Translations under genes and position numbers: made by a program
Part shown: positions 33,149-42,700 of the stretch, piece by piece
Layout of the letters: the number at the start of each line of letters is the position of its first letter
How positions within the stretch are numbered: position 1 is the first letter of the stretch
Notes under the pieces: generated by a model
The model's input: the letters and a program-made list of their open reading frames with translations, nothing else
What the model was told of the DNA's origin: nothing
Databases searched by the model: none
NCBI GenBank assembly: GCA_022825925.1
Contig: JAJDVW010000022.1
Coordinates: 62,001-126,000, forward strand
DNA from: Pseudomonadales bacterium
GTDB taxonomy: Bacteria > Pseudomonadota > Gammaproteobacteria > Pseudomonadales > Azotimanducaceae
Length of the DNA stretch: 64,000 bases
Reading direction: 5' to 3'

Positions 33149-36100
33149 TCAGCCAAACCACGAGCGGTCGTCTCGTACTCGATTCCTCAATTCCGGCATG
33201 CCCAGGTAATTGGCCAGTCGCCGGAAGTGCCGGACCATGGCGTTCTCGTCGTCAAGCTCGTTCACCGCGATCTCGACGACCTCGTAGCCGCGATTGCGTA
33301 ACCAGGACCGGACTTCCCGATCCCGTTCGGCGGTCTCGGGATTGCCGTGCAGGTGTGCACTCAAACCGTCAAGGTAGATGCAGACGCCCTCGTCGGCCTC
33401 GTGTTCCTCGTTGCGGTAGATCACATCGGGGGTCGTCGTTCCCAGTACGCGGCTCAGCCGAAGCTGCTCTCCGCGGACACCTTCACCGAAACCGGCGCCG
33501 AGTAGCATGTGACGCAGTTTGGTCTCGGCCTCATTGGCCGGAAGCGCTTGCTCGCGAGCCGTCTGACTCGATTGGAGCAGGGGTGGGATCTCGTGGTCGA
33601 CCGAGAGGCTGCGCCCCCACTCCGAGAGCCGCTCCCGGGCGATCTCCCGATGGAGAAACCGGTGATGGTAGGCGTTGCGAAACGTTTGCAGGCAGTCTAT
33701 GCACGAAGACTCGCATGCCCCAGGGCAGCCCTCGACCACCTCGGTGGCCGCATCCACGATCTCCGGGAACCGTTCGTGCAGGCGGTCCAGCAACCCGGAC
33801 CCGCCCGGCATCGGATCCCACAGCACGCCGTCGACTTCGTCGCGCTCCACATGGCCAATGACCAGCACCTGCAGGTCGTCCATGTGCATGTCCAGCACAT
33901 GCGTGGCGCCGATTCGCAAGGCTTCGAGCACGCTATACGCATCGTCGATGCTCTTGCACGCGGGCAGGGACAGAGCATCGGCCGTGATGTCCGCGTGGAA
34001 GCCGATCGGCTCTGGCCTGCGACCGCAGAGGTCGTTGTGCAGCTTGGCAAAGTCCTCGCGTTGCCGCTCCGAGGAGAGCGGAGAGACGCTTTGGCCGCAC
34101 ACCATGCATATCGGAAACCCGAAGTCGCCGTTCGCGACCGTGGACGCGGCACCGACGTTGACCAGCCGCATGCGTACGCCGCGGCGCAGGTGTACCGGTT
34201 GGGAACCCCATCGGAGGGCTCGTCCACCGCTGTGCTGGTCGAGTTCCATGCCATAGACGGCAACGCCCAGTTGAAATCGCAGATCCTCCTCGTCCGAGAT
34301 GTGCGAGGTGTGCATCAGATCGGCGTCGCAGACGGCCATGGTTTGCAGGATCTGCCCGTCCAGAAGCGCCGCCTTGCCCGGTGCGGTCGCCTTGACCGCT
34401 TGACGCTTCGCGGAAACCTCGTAGAGCGGCGTCTCCGCGTTCTCCTCCTCGATGTCGCGATGGAATCGTCTTGCGACAAAGCGGTGTCCGTTCGCATAGA
34501 TGAGGTTGCCGGGAACGTACTCCCTGATGGCGGTCGCGGGCGGACGCGGCAGATTGAAGTCCATCGCACCGGTGCGCCAGAAGGGGATGTCCGCCCAACC
34601 GATCACGGACCCGACTTCCAACCCGTATCCGGGCAGGAAGCCCTCCGCCGCCAAGACGCTGAAGGTGTTGAAGTCGTCGTGACCTTCTGCCCGCCTCCGG
34701 GACCGGCTGGAGCCCTTGAGCTGCTTGACCAAGCCATCACAGCGCCGGAACAACGCCTCGTCCTGGGGCTCGAGCGTTCCCTGCTGCTCGCGCCTGGCGT
34801 TGAGCCGCCCGATCTGCTCCATCGCCCAAGCGAGGCGCCTTCTGAGCCGGGCGACCACGGCCTCCAAACCACCGGCGAACGCGTTGACATGGGCGCGGAG
34901 CGTCGCGGCATCGACGACATCGGCGTCCGACTTCGGCCAACCCTGTTCGAACACCCGCTGGACGCTCGCGTGGAGGTCGTCGGCATTGCGTCGTACCGCG
35001 TCCCGCAACGGCCCGAAATCGAAGCGCTCCCGCCGGAGCTCTCCTGCTTGGAACAGGTAGGGTTCCACTCGCCGCGGCAGACAGAGACGGAGAGTCTCGT
35101 CGATGATGCGCCGGTCCTCCTCGGACCGGCCGACATCACGGGTGTAGCGATACAGTCGGGCGATCACCGTGGCATGCACGTGTTTGGCGACCATCACGCC
35201 GTTGCGCAAGTTGAACGCGGGTGGATCGATTCTGCCGTCGATCAGTTTCGGAGGATCGGCGAAATACGCTCGGTCGTGGGATGCGGCGCGGCAGTAGGTG
35301 AGATCCACGGCCATGCGGTGGCGCCGTCCAGCTCTTCCAGCCCGCTGCCAGTAGTTGGCTGGGAGCGGTGGGACGTTGCGCATCAACACCGAGTCGAGTT
35401 GGCCGATGTCGATACCGAGTTCCAGGGTCGGCGTGCAAACCAGGCAGTTCACGGCGTCGGACGCGCCCTTGAACAGGTTTTCCAGACGCTCGCGCTCCTC
35501 GGCGGGGACCATCGCCGTATGCTCCTCGGGGTGCAGCACGGCGTATTCACCGTCGAGTAGCTGAAGGTTGTAGTCGTCTTCGTCTTCCGGCACCCATTTC
35601 AGGATGCCGTCGCAACGCCAGGCCGGGCAGCGGTCATGGGGCAGGTCCCGCGTGGTCGAGCGCCGGCAACTCGCGCAGCGGCGGACGCCGCGATTGGGGT
35701 TCAGCCGCAGCATGTCGGCGTTCACCTGAAAGACGCCATCTACGTTCGGCAACGGTCTTCCCCTGGAGCCCTTCAATCGCACGGCAACCAGAAGGCGCTG
35801 TTGCACCAGAAAGTCGAACAGAGTCGTAAGCAATGGTTCGATGGTCTCGGCCCTCGCGCCCCACTTCCGCGCGATCTGGCGCAATGTCGTATCCCCGCCA
35901 TCGCTGAGCCATTGCGTGACCAAAGCCGGCTTCTCGTTGGCTTGCCGCCTCAGTTTCGTGCCGACGGGCGCGCGGTGATCGGGCAAGTATCCTTGTTGTA
36001 CTTCCCGATCTCCGTCCATCCAATACTTGGTGAACAGCTCGTGCTCCTGATCGCGGAGTATGCGTTTGCGACGCAGATAGTCGAGAACGCTCGCGACGCC

Positions 36101-38548
36101 CTCCCGGAGCTGCTCGGGCGAGATGCCGAGCGCGTGGGCGTTCTCCTGGATCCATGGCAGGGCAGGATCGAGTCCCACGTACTCGACCTTCATCCGTCCC
36201 CAAGGTTCGAGGCCCAGGGCCTGACGGGAGGACAGCGCCACTTCGCGCAACACCTGGATGCGCAGGTACTTCCGGCGCTCCTGCTGGTGGCGGCCACCGC
36301 CGCCTTCCCGCCGCGCGACCTCCCAGACCTCCGGAACCAGTGCTCGCGAAAGAGTCTGGTCCTGCTCCAGCACATCGTCCAGGTGCGCCGTCAGGTCCCC
36401 GACGGAGCGGGCGCCGGCCTGGATTCCGTCCGCCATCAATGCCCGTAGCCGGAACCGGCGGGCGTGGTCCTTCATCCACCCGGCCTGGAACGCGGCATCC
36501 TGACGGTTGTCGCAGAAGACGAGCAATCGGCGCCGCTCGGCATGGTGCACCATGTCTTGGGTCAGGACATGCACGTCGGCGACGTTGATGGCGCGTACCG
36601 GACGCGCGGGCTCTCGGTATCGTCCCGCGATACGGCGACCGGTGGCGCCGCAGGAAAGGCAGCTCGACATGAAGCCGGGCCGCGCCTTGCCCGGCCGGAG
36701 GGCGTAAAGCCGTACGCTCTCTTCCGCAATGCCGCAGGAGAGACACCGCGAAACGGCTGCCGGATGCGCCGCACCGCAATGGCGACAGAAGTGCAGGGGA
36801 ACGGTACGGCGGTGGACCGGTTGTTCATCCTCGTCCGCCTCCGCCCCGATCAGGCGGTCCACCAGAACAACGCGTTTGCCGCCGTTGGTCTCGTCCAGGG
36901 CTTCCCACCACGCTCCACCGGCGCCGATTCTGCCCCCGCCCGGCTTGGCGCCCGTGAAGCTGAAGTCCTCGAGGAAGGCCAGATAGTAGTGTTGGCCACA
37001 TGTAGTGCAGGTTGTGACGGGGAACCGCGCATGGCCGTGGTTCTCCGGCTCCTTGGCCGCCTCGTCCGCGCTGAGCCACAACCTGGAGCCCTCGCCGTCC
37101 TCCGGGAACGTCACGACGGCGCCACCCACGCCGCGCACGAAGCCATGCACCACGGGGCGCAACAGTGGTCGGCCGTTGTCACGCGCGGCGGCGCCAAGAG
37201 TCAGCCACGCGAGGATTTCGGCCTCCGTCACCGCCCGGCCGAGTTTTCGTTGCAGGGCTTCGGGGAGCTCGGCCAACGCTTGCGGGCGCGCAAGTTCCGT
37301 CGCCAGCAGATAGACCAGCTCGTTGTGGGAAAGGGCCTGGTGGAGCGCCTCGGTCCAGTCGCCCTGGCCAAGTTCCTGCCCGGCCAACGCCTGGTACAGT
37401 TCGCGCACTGGCCGGCCGGCGCCGTCAACCGGCGCCTCCACGGCCTCGACGCACTTGTCCAGGAGCACTGCCGGATCGTCGCGCGGGCCCTGCGGCGCGA
37501 ATCTGGGTTCGGCCCAGACCTCCGTGCGATAGTCCTCTCCCACGGTCACGACGTCATCCGATGCAACCCCGAAGAACCGGGCGGCGAAGCTCTGTGCGGC
37601 TTGCGGATCCTGCCGGTCCACGATCGTCGCCGATGTCGCGACGCAGGTTGTTTGATTCGGCTTGGCGTTGCAGAAGGCGCGAAGACGCCGAATCAGGCAG
37701 GCGGTTTCGGCCCCCAGGGCGCCGCTGAACGTGTGCGCTTCGTCGAATACCAGGTAGTCCAGCCGTGCGCCGGAGAACAGCTCGATGTCCTGCTGCCGCG
37801 TCAACAGCAACTCCAGCTGCTTGACGTTTGTCAGCAGGATGCGCGGTTGCCGTCCCGCCGTGCGCATGACCTCCCGCGAGCAGACCTCTTCGGGCGGGTA
37901 CACGGTCTCGCCAAGACCGTCGCGCCTCGCGCGCTCCAGGCGTGCCTCGTAGTCCGCGCGCGACGCGCCGGGTGGCAGGCGTTGACCCACAACACCAGCC
38001 TCCTGCTCCGGGGTCTTCCCGACGTAGATGCCGAACGGGACGTTCGTGCCGGCCAGCAGGCTCCTCAAGCGCATCAGTTGGTCTTCGGCGAGCGCGTTCA
38101 TCGGGTACACGATGACGGCGCTGATGCCGGGCGGGGCTTCCTCGTCCCGCAGACGCAGACACTGACTGACGATGGGATACAGAAAACACTCGGTCTTGCC
38201 GGAGCCGGTGCCCGTCGACACCAAGGTCGTGCGACCGCCCGTGATCGAGCGGATGGCACGCTCCTGATGGCTGTAGAGGTGCGTGATGTCGGATGGGATC
38301 CGTTCCCGCAGGTGAGGATGCAGCAGCCCCCCGGCTGCCAGATCGTTGATGGACGCGCCCTCTCGGAAGGGCCGCGAAAGACTGACGTAGGGGCCTTTGA
38401 GCAGCGGCGAGCTGCGTGTCTCGTCCAGCGAGAGCAGTTCGCGCATTTGGGCGTGCAGCCGTTCGTCGGCGAAGGGATACGCCGTGAGCTGGTAGCGCAG
38501 GAAGCTCTTGACGACGTTTTCGGTGTATGCGACGGGGTTCAGGGCCAT
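33149..38548 (-). CDS. Giant DEAH helicase with Zn-fingers, DUF1998 and C-terminal nuclease-like domain (DruE/DrmAB-like)
   Basis: A 1799-residue protein. Walker A is STGTGSGKTE (residues 111-120), the DEAH box VFDEAHTFSG (269-272), motif III VATSATIVD near 305. A long insert carries four-Cys fingers (TTCTTCGQHYY, HFCRHCGAAHP, CLSCGATG). The helicase C domain has CTPTLELGIDIGQLDSV and QRAGRAGRRH (near 1065). DUF1998 holds MCVGQ-like FPICMVCGQSVSP and the CPGACESSCIDCL cluster (near 1612). The last 100 residues (TTPDVIYRNEE, GVCIYLDGLSAHLHGN, LRNRGYEVVEIAVNEL) look like a DUF559/Vsr-type PD-(D/E)xK nuclease. DruE of Druantia and the DrmA/DrmB pair of DISARM are the nearest relatives I know. 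The start is 4 bp after the AlbA_2 gene. A role in sensing and cutting unmodified phage DNA is inferred. Confidence 0.82.
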   Translation of the reverse strand: MALNPVAYTENVVKSFLRYQLTAYPFADERLHAQMRELLSLDETRSSPLLKGPYVSLSRPFREGASINDLAAGGLLHPHLRERIPSDITHLYSHQERAIRSITGGRTTLVSTGTGSGKTECFLYPIVSQCLRLRDEEAPPGISAVIVYPMNALAEDQLMRLRSLLAGTNVPFGIYVGKTPEQEAGVVGQRLPPGASRADYEARLERARRDGLGETVYPPEEVCSREVMRTAGRQPRILLTNVKQLELLLTRQQDIELFSGARLDYLVFDEAHTFSGALGAETACLIRRLRAFCNAKPNQTTCVATSATIVDRQDPQAAQSFAARFFGVASDDVVTVGEDYRTEVWAEPRFAPQGPRDDPAVLLDKCVEAVEAPVDGAGRPVRELYQALAGQELGQGDWTEALHQALSHNELVYLLATELARPQALAELPEALQRKLGRAVTEAEILAWLTLGAAARDNGRPLLRPVVHGFVRGVGGAVVTFPEDGEGSRLWLSADEAAKEPENHGHARFPVTTCTTCGQHYYLAFLEDFSFTGAKPGGGRIGAGGAWWEALDETNGGKRVVLVDRLIGAEADEDEQPVHRRTVPLHFCRHCGAAHPAAVSRCLSCGIAEESVRLYALRPGKARPGFMSSCLSCGATGRRIAGRYREPARPVRAINVADVHVLTQDMVHHAERRRLLVFCDNRQDAAFQAGWMKDHARRFRLRALMADGIQAGARSVGDLTAHLDDVLEQDQTLSRALVPEVWEVARREGGGGRHQQERRKYLRIQVLREVALSSRQALGLEPWGRMKVEYVGLDPALPWIQENAHALGISPEQLREGVASVLDYLRRKRILRDQEHELFTKYWMDGDREVQQGYLPDHRAPVGTKLRRQANEKPALVTQWLSDGGDTTLRQIARKWGARAETIEPLLTTLFDFLVQQRLLVAVRLKGSRGRPLPNVDGVFQVNADMLRLNPNRGVRRCASCRRSTTRDLPHDRCPAWRCDGILKWVPEDEDDYNLQLLDGEYAVLHPEEHTAMVPAEERERLENLFKGASDAVNCLVCTPTLELGIDIGQLDSVLMRNVPPLPANYWQRAGRAGRRHRMAVDLTYCRAASHDRAYFADPPKLIDGRIDPPAFNLRNGVMVAKHVHATVIARLYRYTRDVGRSEEDRRIIDETLRLCLPRRVEPYLFQAGELRRERFDFGPLRDAVRRNADDLHASVQRVFEQGWPKSDADVVDAATLRAHVNAFAGGLEAVVARLRRRLAWAMEQIGRLNARREQQGTLEPQDEALFRRCDGLVKQLKGSSRSRRRAEGHDDFNTFSVLAAEGFLPGYGLEVGSVIGWADIPFWRTGAMDFNLPRPPATAIREYVPGNLIYANGHRFVARRFHRDIEEENAETPLYEVSAKRQAVKATAPGKAALLDGQILQTMAVCDADLMHTSHISDEEDLRFQLGVAVYGMELDQHSGGRALRWGSQPVHLRRGVRMRLVNVGAASTVANGDFGFPICMVCGQSVSPLSSERQREDFAKLHNDLCGRRPEPIGFHADITADALSLPACKSIDDAYSVLEALRIGATHVLDMHMDDLQVLVIGHVERDEVDGVLWDPMPGGSGLLDRLHERFPEIVDAATEVVEGCPGACESSCIDCLQTFRNAYHHRFLHREIARERLSEWGRSLSVDHEIPPLLQSSQTAREQALPANEAETKLRHMLLGAGFGEGVRGEQLRLSRVLGTTTPDVIYRNEEHEADEGVCIYLDGLSAHLHGNPETAERDREVRSWLRNRGYEVVEIAVNELDDENAMVRHFRRLANYLGMPELRNRVRDDRSWFG

Positions 38549-38552
38549 GCGG

Positions 38553-39776
38553 CTAGGCTCGGGTAGGGGACTGTGCCAGGCTTTCTTTCGCCCACAACGT
38601 CAACCGAAGCTCCTCGCCGAACAGTTCGTACTCCGGACGACGGCCGGAGTGTGCTTCGCCGTCCTCGAGTATCTTCCGCACGCCTTCGCCACGCGACTCC
38701 AGGAAGACCTCGCCACTGCGCTTGCTCCGAATGCGCGAAAGGAAGCTGACGAGGAGCTGATTGCGCGTGAACGTGCGGTAGGCCATGTCCTGCAGGGTGA
38801 TCGTATTGGGAAGTCGGCCGGGACTGTAGAGTTCCATGCGGTCCTGGAACAGGAAAAGGCGGATCTTGGAGCCGGTGATGGCGTAGTCGCGATGCGCAAC
38901 GGCGTTGACGATGGCCTCGTCCACCACGTCGATGTCGTACTCGGCCTGTCCGCCCGGGGCCTTCCGCATGAACCGGGCGACGAAGGCGATGCCGGCGTCG
39001 ATCTGGTCGGAGACCGGACCGGCCAGACGTTCGGCGTGCGTGAGGTCGTCGGAAGACAGACGCGTGCCGGCGTAGCAGGCGGCTTCGATCGAGCCCGAGG
39101 CCAGGAAGTCCGTGGGTTCGGCGGCGAACACCAACAGGCCTGCGACGGTGGGCCGGTCCACGCCCAACTCGTCGCGGGAGGTCACGCGCGTGTTGCGCAA
39201 CAGGTCGAGCCAGGGGATCGTCGGCGAGCGTCCGAAGAACGCCTCCAGCCGTGGTCGGCTGAGGTCCTCGACCGTGGCGCTGGGTACGGACTGTTCGTCG
39301 AAGACGTACTCGCGACCGCGCTGCTGGAACAGCCGTGCCAGTTCGGCCGGGGCAAGGTCGCGTTTCGTGGAGCCCACTCGGGTGTAGTAGCGTCCGCGGG
39401 AGGTGCGGTGGACGTAGAGACCGCGAGGGACTTCCACCAGCAGTACGTGCCGGTCTCCACCGGGCTCGGCGGGAAGCAAGGCCTTGCGGACGATGGGCCG
39501 CGTGGGCGGATCACAGTTGTGGGTCGCGGCGTTGAGCACCCACTGCTCCACGACGTCCAACCTATCCGAGGGAATCCCGGTGACGTTTCCCTGGTCGTCC
39601 ACCCCTACGAAGACGGTACCGCCTGCGGCGTTCGCGAACGCGACCAGTTCGCCCGCCAGGTCTTCGGCGTTCGGCGAAGCCACGCCGCGGGCGCCAAGCC
39701 GCAACTCCTTGAACTCGGCCCGGCCGTCTTCGCCGGCGCGCAGTTGGGCGAGGATCGCGTCCTGGGTGTCGAACAT
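38553..39776 (-). CDS. AlbA_2 (Schlafen-type) ATP-binding protein
   Basis: A 407-residue protein using ATG 39776; a longer frame to 39935 lies inside the methylase gene and is rejected. The AlbA_2/divergent AAA_4 domain (residues about 10-130) has EDGRAEFKELRLG and LVAFANAAGGTVFVGVDDQG. The C-terminal half has VVDEAIVNAVAHRDY and LFLFQDRMELYSPGRLPNTI, typical of the HATPase_c_4/RecG-like part of these proteins. Members occur often in defence islands, and Schlafen-type relatives can bind or cut RNA. It sits 4 bp after the methylase stop and 4 bp before the helicase start, so it is an integral part of the four-gene operon. Confidence 0.85.
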   Translation of the reverse strand: MFDTQDAILAQLRAGEDGRAEFKELRLGARGVASPNAEDLAGELVAFANAAGGTVFVGVDDQGNVTGIPSDRLDVVEQWVLNAATHNCDPPTRPIVRKALLPAEPGGDRHVLLVEVPRGLYVHRTSRGRYYTRVGSTKRDLAPAELARLFQQRGREYVFDEQSVPSATVEDLSRPRLEAFFGRSPTIPWLDLLRNTRVTSRDELGVDRPTVAGLLVFAAEPTDFLASGSIEAACYAGTRLSSDDLTHAERLAGPVSDQIDAGIAFVARFMRKAPGGQAEYDIDVVDEAIVNAVAHRDYAITGSKIRLFLFQDRMELYSPGRLPNTITLQDMAYRTFTRNQLLVSFLSRIRSKRSGEVFLESRGEGVRKILEDGEAHSGRRPEYELFGEELRLTLWAKESLAQSPTRA

Positions 39777-39780
39777 CGCT

Positions 39781-42700
39781 CTACGTCCGCTCGGATGGGC
39801 CTGCCCGGTTCGGCCTGCCGTCGGGTTTGTCGTCCTCGAACAGGCTGCCCTGCGCCTGCGGAACCGATGCGTGCGCTTGATAGTCTGCCCTATGCTCGGC
39901 GGCCTCCAGAAGGGGCTCTTGCCCTGACTCGCCATCTGCTAGGAGCGACGCATGGTCGTCGGCTCCGAGGAGGTTGCGGGCATGGAGGTGACACTCGCGC
40001 CAGGATTCCTCCGCGCTCTGGACGAGCTGCCAGTCGTAGAAGCGCGGGCCGAGTCGGCTGGCAACCGGCTGCGGGTGTTTGGCGCGTTCATCGTGGCCGA
40101 GGCCGTAGTCGGCCAGGCGGAGCGTCTCCGGGAGCATCCAGCCCTCGCCTTGGTTCTGGGCGAGGAATGCCTCGATGCCTTGGTCGCGGTCCCCGTGCGC
40201 AGAGCGGATCTTCGACTCGAGATCACGAAAGGCCACGAGCGTCAGAACGGTGTGCCGGAGTTCGGGATGTCGATCACGGTGGACGCGCCAGAAACCGCGG
40301 GCGTCCAGCAAGGCCGCCCCCGGTGATCGAGCGCTGACGTCGTCCATGGGGCGATCGGTATCGCGGAGGATGTGACCGAGATCCTCTGCGCTCAGCCCAT
40401 AGGCTGCGCACGCGACCGCATCCAGGATGACGCGCAGGCGCAACCTCTCGCTGGGGAGCAGCGCATGATGAGCCCCCGGCGTGAGTCCCAAGCGGGCGGC
40501 GGAGAACAGAGACGGGAACAAGTTCAGCTTGTCCGTGAGCTCTTGCAGACCTGGAACGGCTCGGTCGGGCAACGCCCCTTCGGCGAGCACGTGCCAGGCA
40601 AGGGCCGCTCCTCCGAGCCGTTGGCGCACGAGCCAGTCGAAGACGAAGCTGTTGAACAAAGCCATCGCCGTGGACACGTCGTTGATCGCGTCGTTGCCGA
40701 CGTGCAGTACGGGCACTTTGTGACCGCAGGGAAACGGGGGGAGGATGGCGCCGATGAACGAGCGGGCGTCCGTACTCCGAGCGACCTCGCGATACCCGAT
40801 TTTCACTGTATCCGCTGCGTTGACCTCCCCGGCCGCGATGGCATGCGCCATCAGGAACTGCGGGTTCCACCGAGGCTTGGCGAAGTCGCCATAGTCCCAC
40901 TTGGCGCGGAGACCGGTGCCGCTGAGCCAGCCTCTCGCGGATGGGACGAACGGCTGGACCATGATGCCCTGGTACACCGGCAATGCGTGGTCCCGGATGT
41001 CCTCCGCCGCGATCCATGTGTTCGCTTCCCGAGCCAGGACCACTCCCGCCGGGATTGTTTCTCTCGGCACCGGCAACCGATCATGGGGCGGCTGGGCACA
41101 ACGCAATGCCCAGTCGGTGCGGGCTACGTCGCCGGGCTTCAGTAACTGGCCGTGGAGGAAACGCGCCTCGGCGTGGCGTTGCCCCGGTGCCGCCGTCGTG
41201 TCGAAGAGCCAATCCTCGAGTTCGATCTCGACGGGCTCCGGGCGCGATGGATCGACGCCGAGTTCCTCCCACAGTTTTTCGATGGGTCGCCAGCGACCCG
41301 ACAACCACCGGCTGTATTCGTCCGCTCGGTAGCCCTTGGCTTCCCATTGTGGGCGGGGCGAGAAGCGTCGTGAGTCGTTCGTCATATGGAACTCACCGGC
41401 ATAGTCGACATGCCATCCATCCGACCCGTCGTCGCCGAGCAACACGCCGTTGGCGTACACCTTCTCCAGAACTTCGAGGTCTCGCCTGGACTGAATCTCC
41501 AGGATGGACCGGCTCCTTGGGCTGAATCGTTCGATCTGGGCCAGGGAGTAGAACGTGGCGTGGTCCTCCGCCCGTTCCCAGTCCGTCAGCCTGCGCCGCA
41601 TGAAGGCGGTACGCACCGCATCGGTTTGGCCGCCTTTCTCGAGGATCACCGGGTTGAACTTGTAGCTCCTGTGAATCGGAAAGATGCCGTCGCGGTTCTC
41701 GATGCCGAACAGCCACTCCCACCGACACTGCTTGAGAAACAGCTCTCGCAACGCGCCGGTTCCATGGTCCGAGTAGAGGCCGGAAGGGACAAGGAAACCC
41801 AACCGGCCGCTTGCTCCGAGCAACGCATGAGCCGCTTCGAGAAAGAGCTTGTAAAGATTGAGGTCGGCGGAGCCTTGGTGAGCAAACGGGTGTTGCCCAT
41901 CCGTGAACCCCAATGCGCCCTGCCGTGCGCTTCGCCATCTGTCGTGCGTTTCGGCGTTCGCGCGACCGCGAGCCACGGCGAATCGATCCTGACTTCTGGA
42001 ACTGTTTTCGGGATCGCCGAAGGCGCTTCCCACGTGGCTCATGTAGTTGGACTGCGCGCGGAAGCGTGCGTTGTAGTTCAGCCAGTCGCGCTCTACATTG
42101 GAACTGCCGAAGTAACTGGTCTGTCGCCTGAGCGCCTCCTGTTTGCCGTAGGATCGGTAGAGCGGATCGAGGTTGGAGAAGAACTCCTTCGAGACCGGCT
42201 TGGCGATGTCCCAGGGCGGGTTCCCAAGCACCGCATCGAATCCCGACCCCGCCGCCCGGTACACATCCGGAAACTCCAGCTCCCAATGGAAGAACCGCAT
42301 TTCGGAAGCGATCCGTCGGGAGACGCGTCGCGTGCGCTCCGGCGGGTCCGCGAAACCACTCGGGAGCGGTGCGGCATCCATGTCCTCGGCGGGCCAGAAC
42401 CAGCACGCGCACCAGAGGTCCATCGCGTCCTTGAGGGAGCGCCAGGCCTCGGACGCGATCAACTCGCGGTACAGGTGCGCCCGCCGGGCGGCGTCCTGGA
42501 CGGGCAAGGCGTGCATGCGGGTGAGCGAATCCAGGGTTTCCTGATGTGCGGTGAGCGAATCCTGCAGCAGGTCCTCCTGAAACAAGTCCGATCCTTGCAG
42601 AAAGAGCGCGAGGTCCGGCGTCAGCCTGTCCTTGACGAACGCCTTGATTGCCTTGGTGCGGGCGTTGCGGGGGAAGTGGACGCCGTTCGCGTGGTTCTTG

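Noticed and set aside
36464..38566. Long plus-strand frames opposite the giant helicase (also 33509-35560)
   Set aside because: They mirror the helicase codons, have no domain, and the helicase motifs fix the coding strand.
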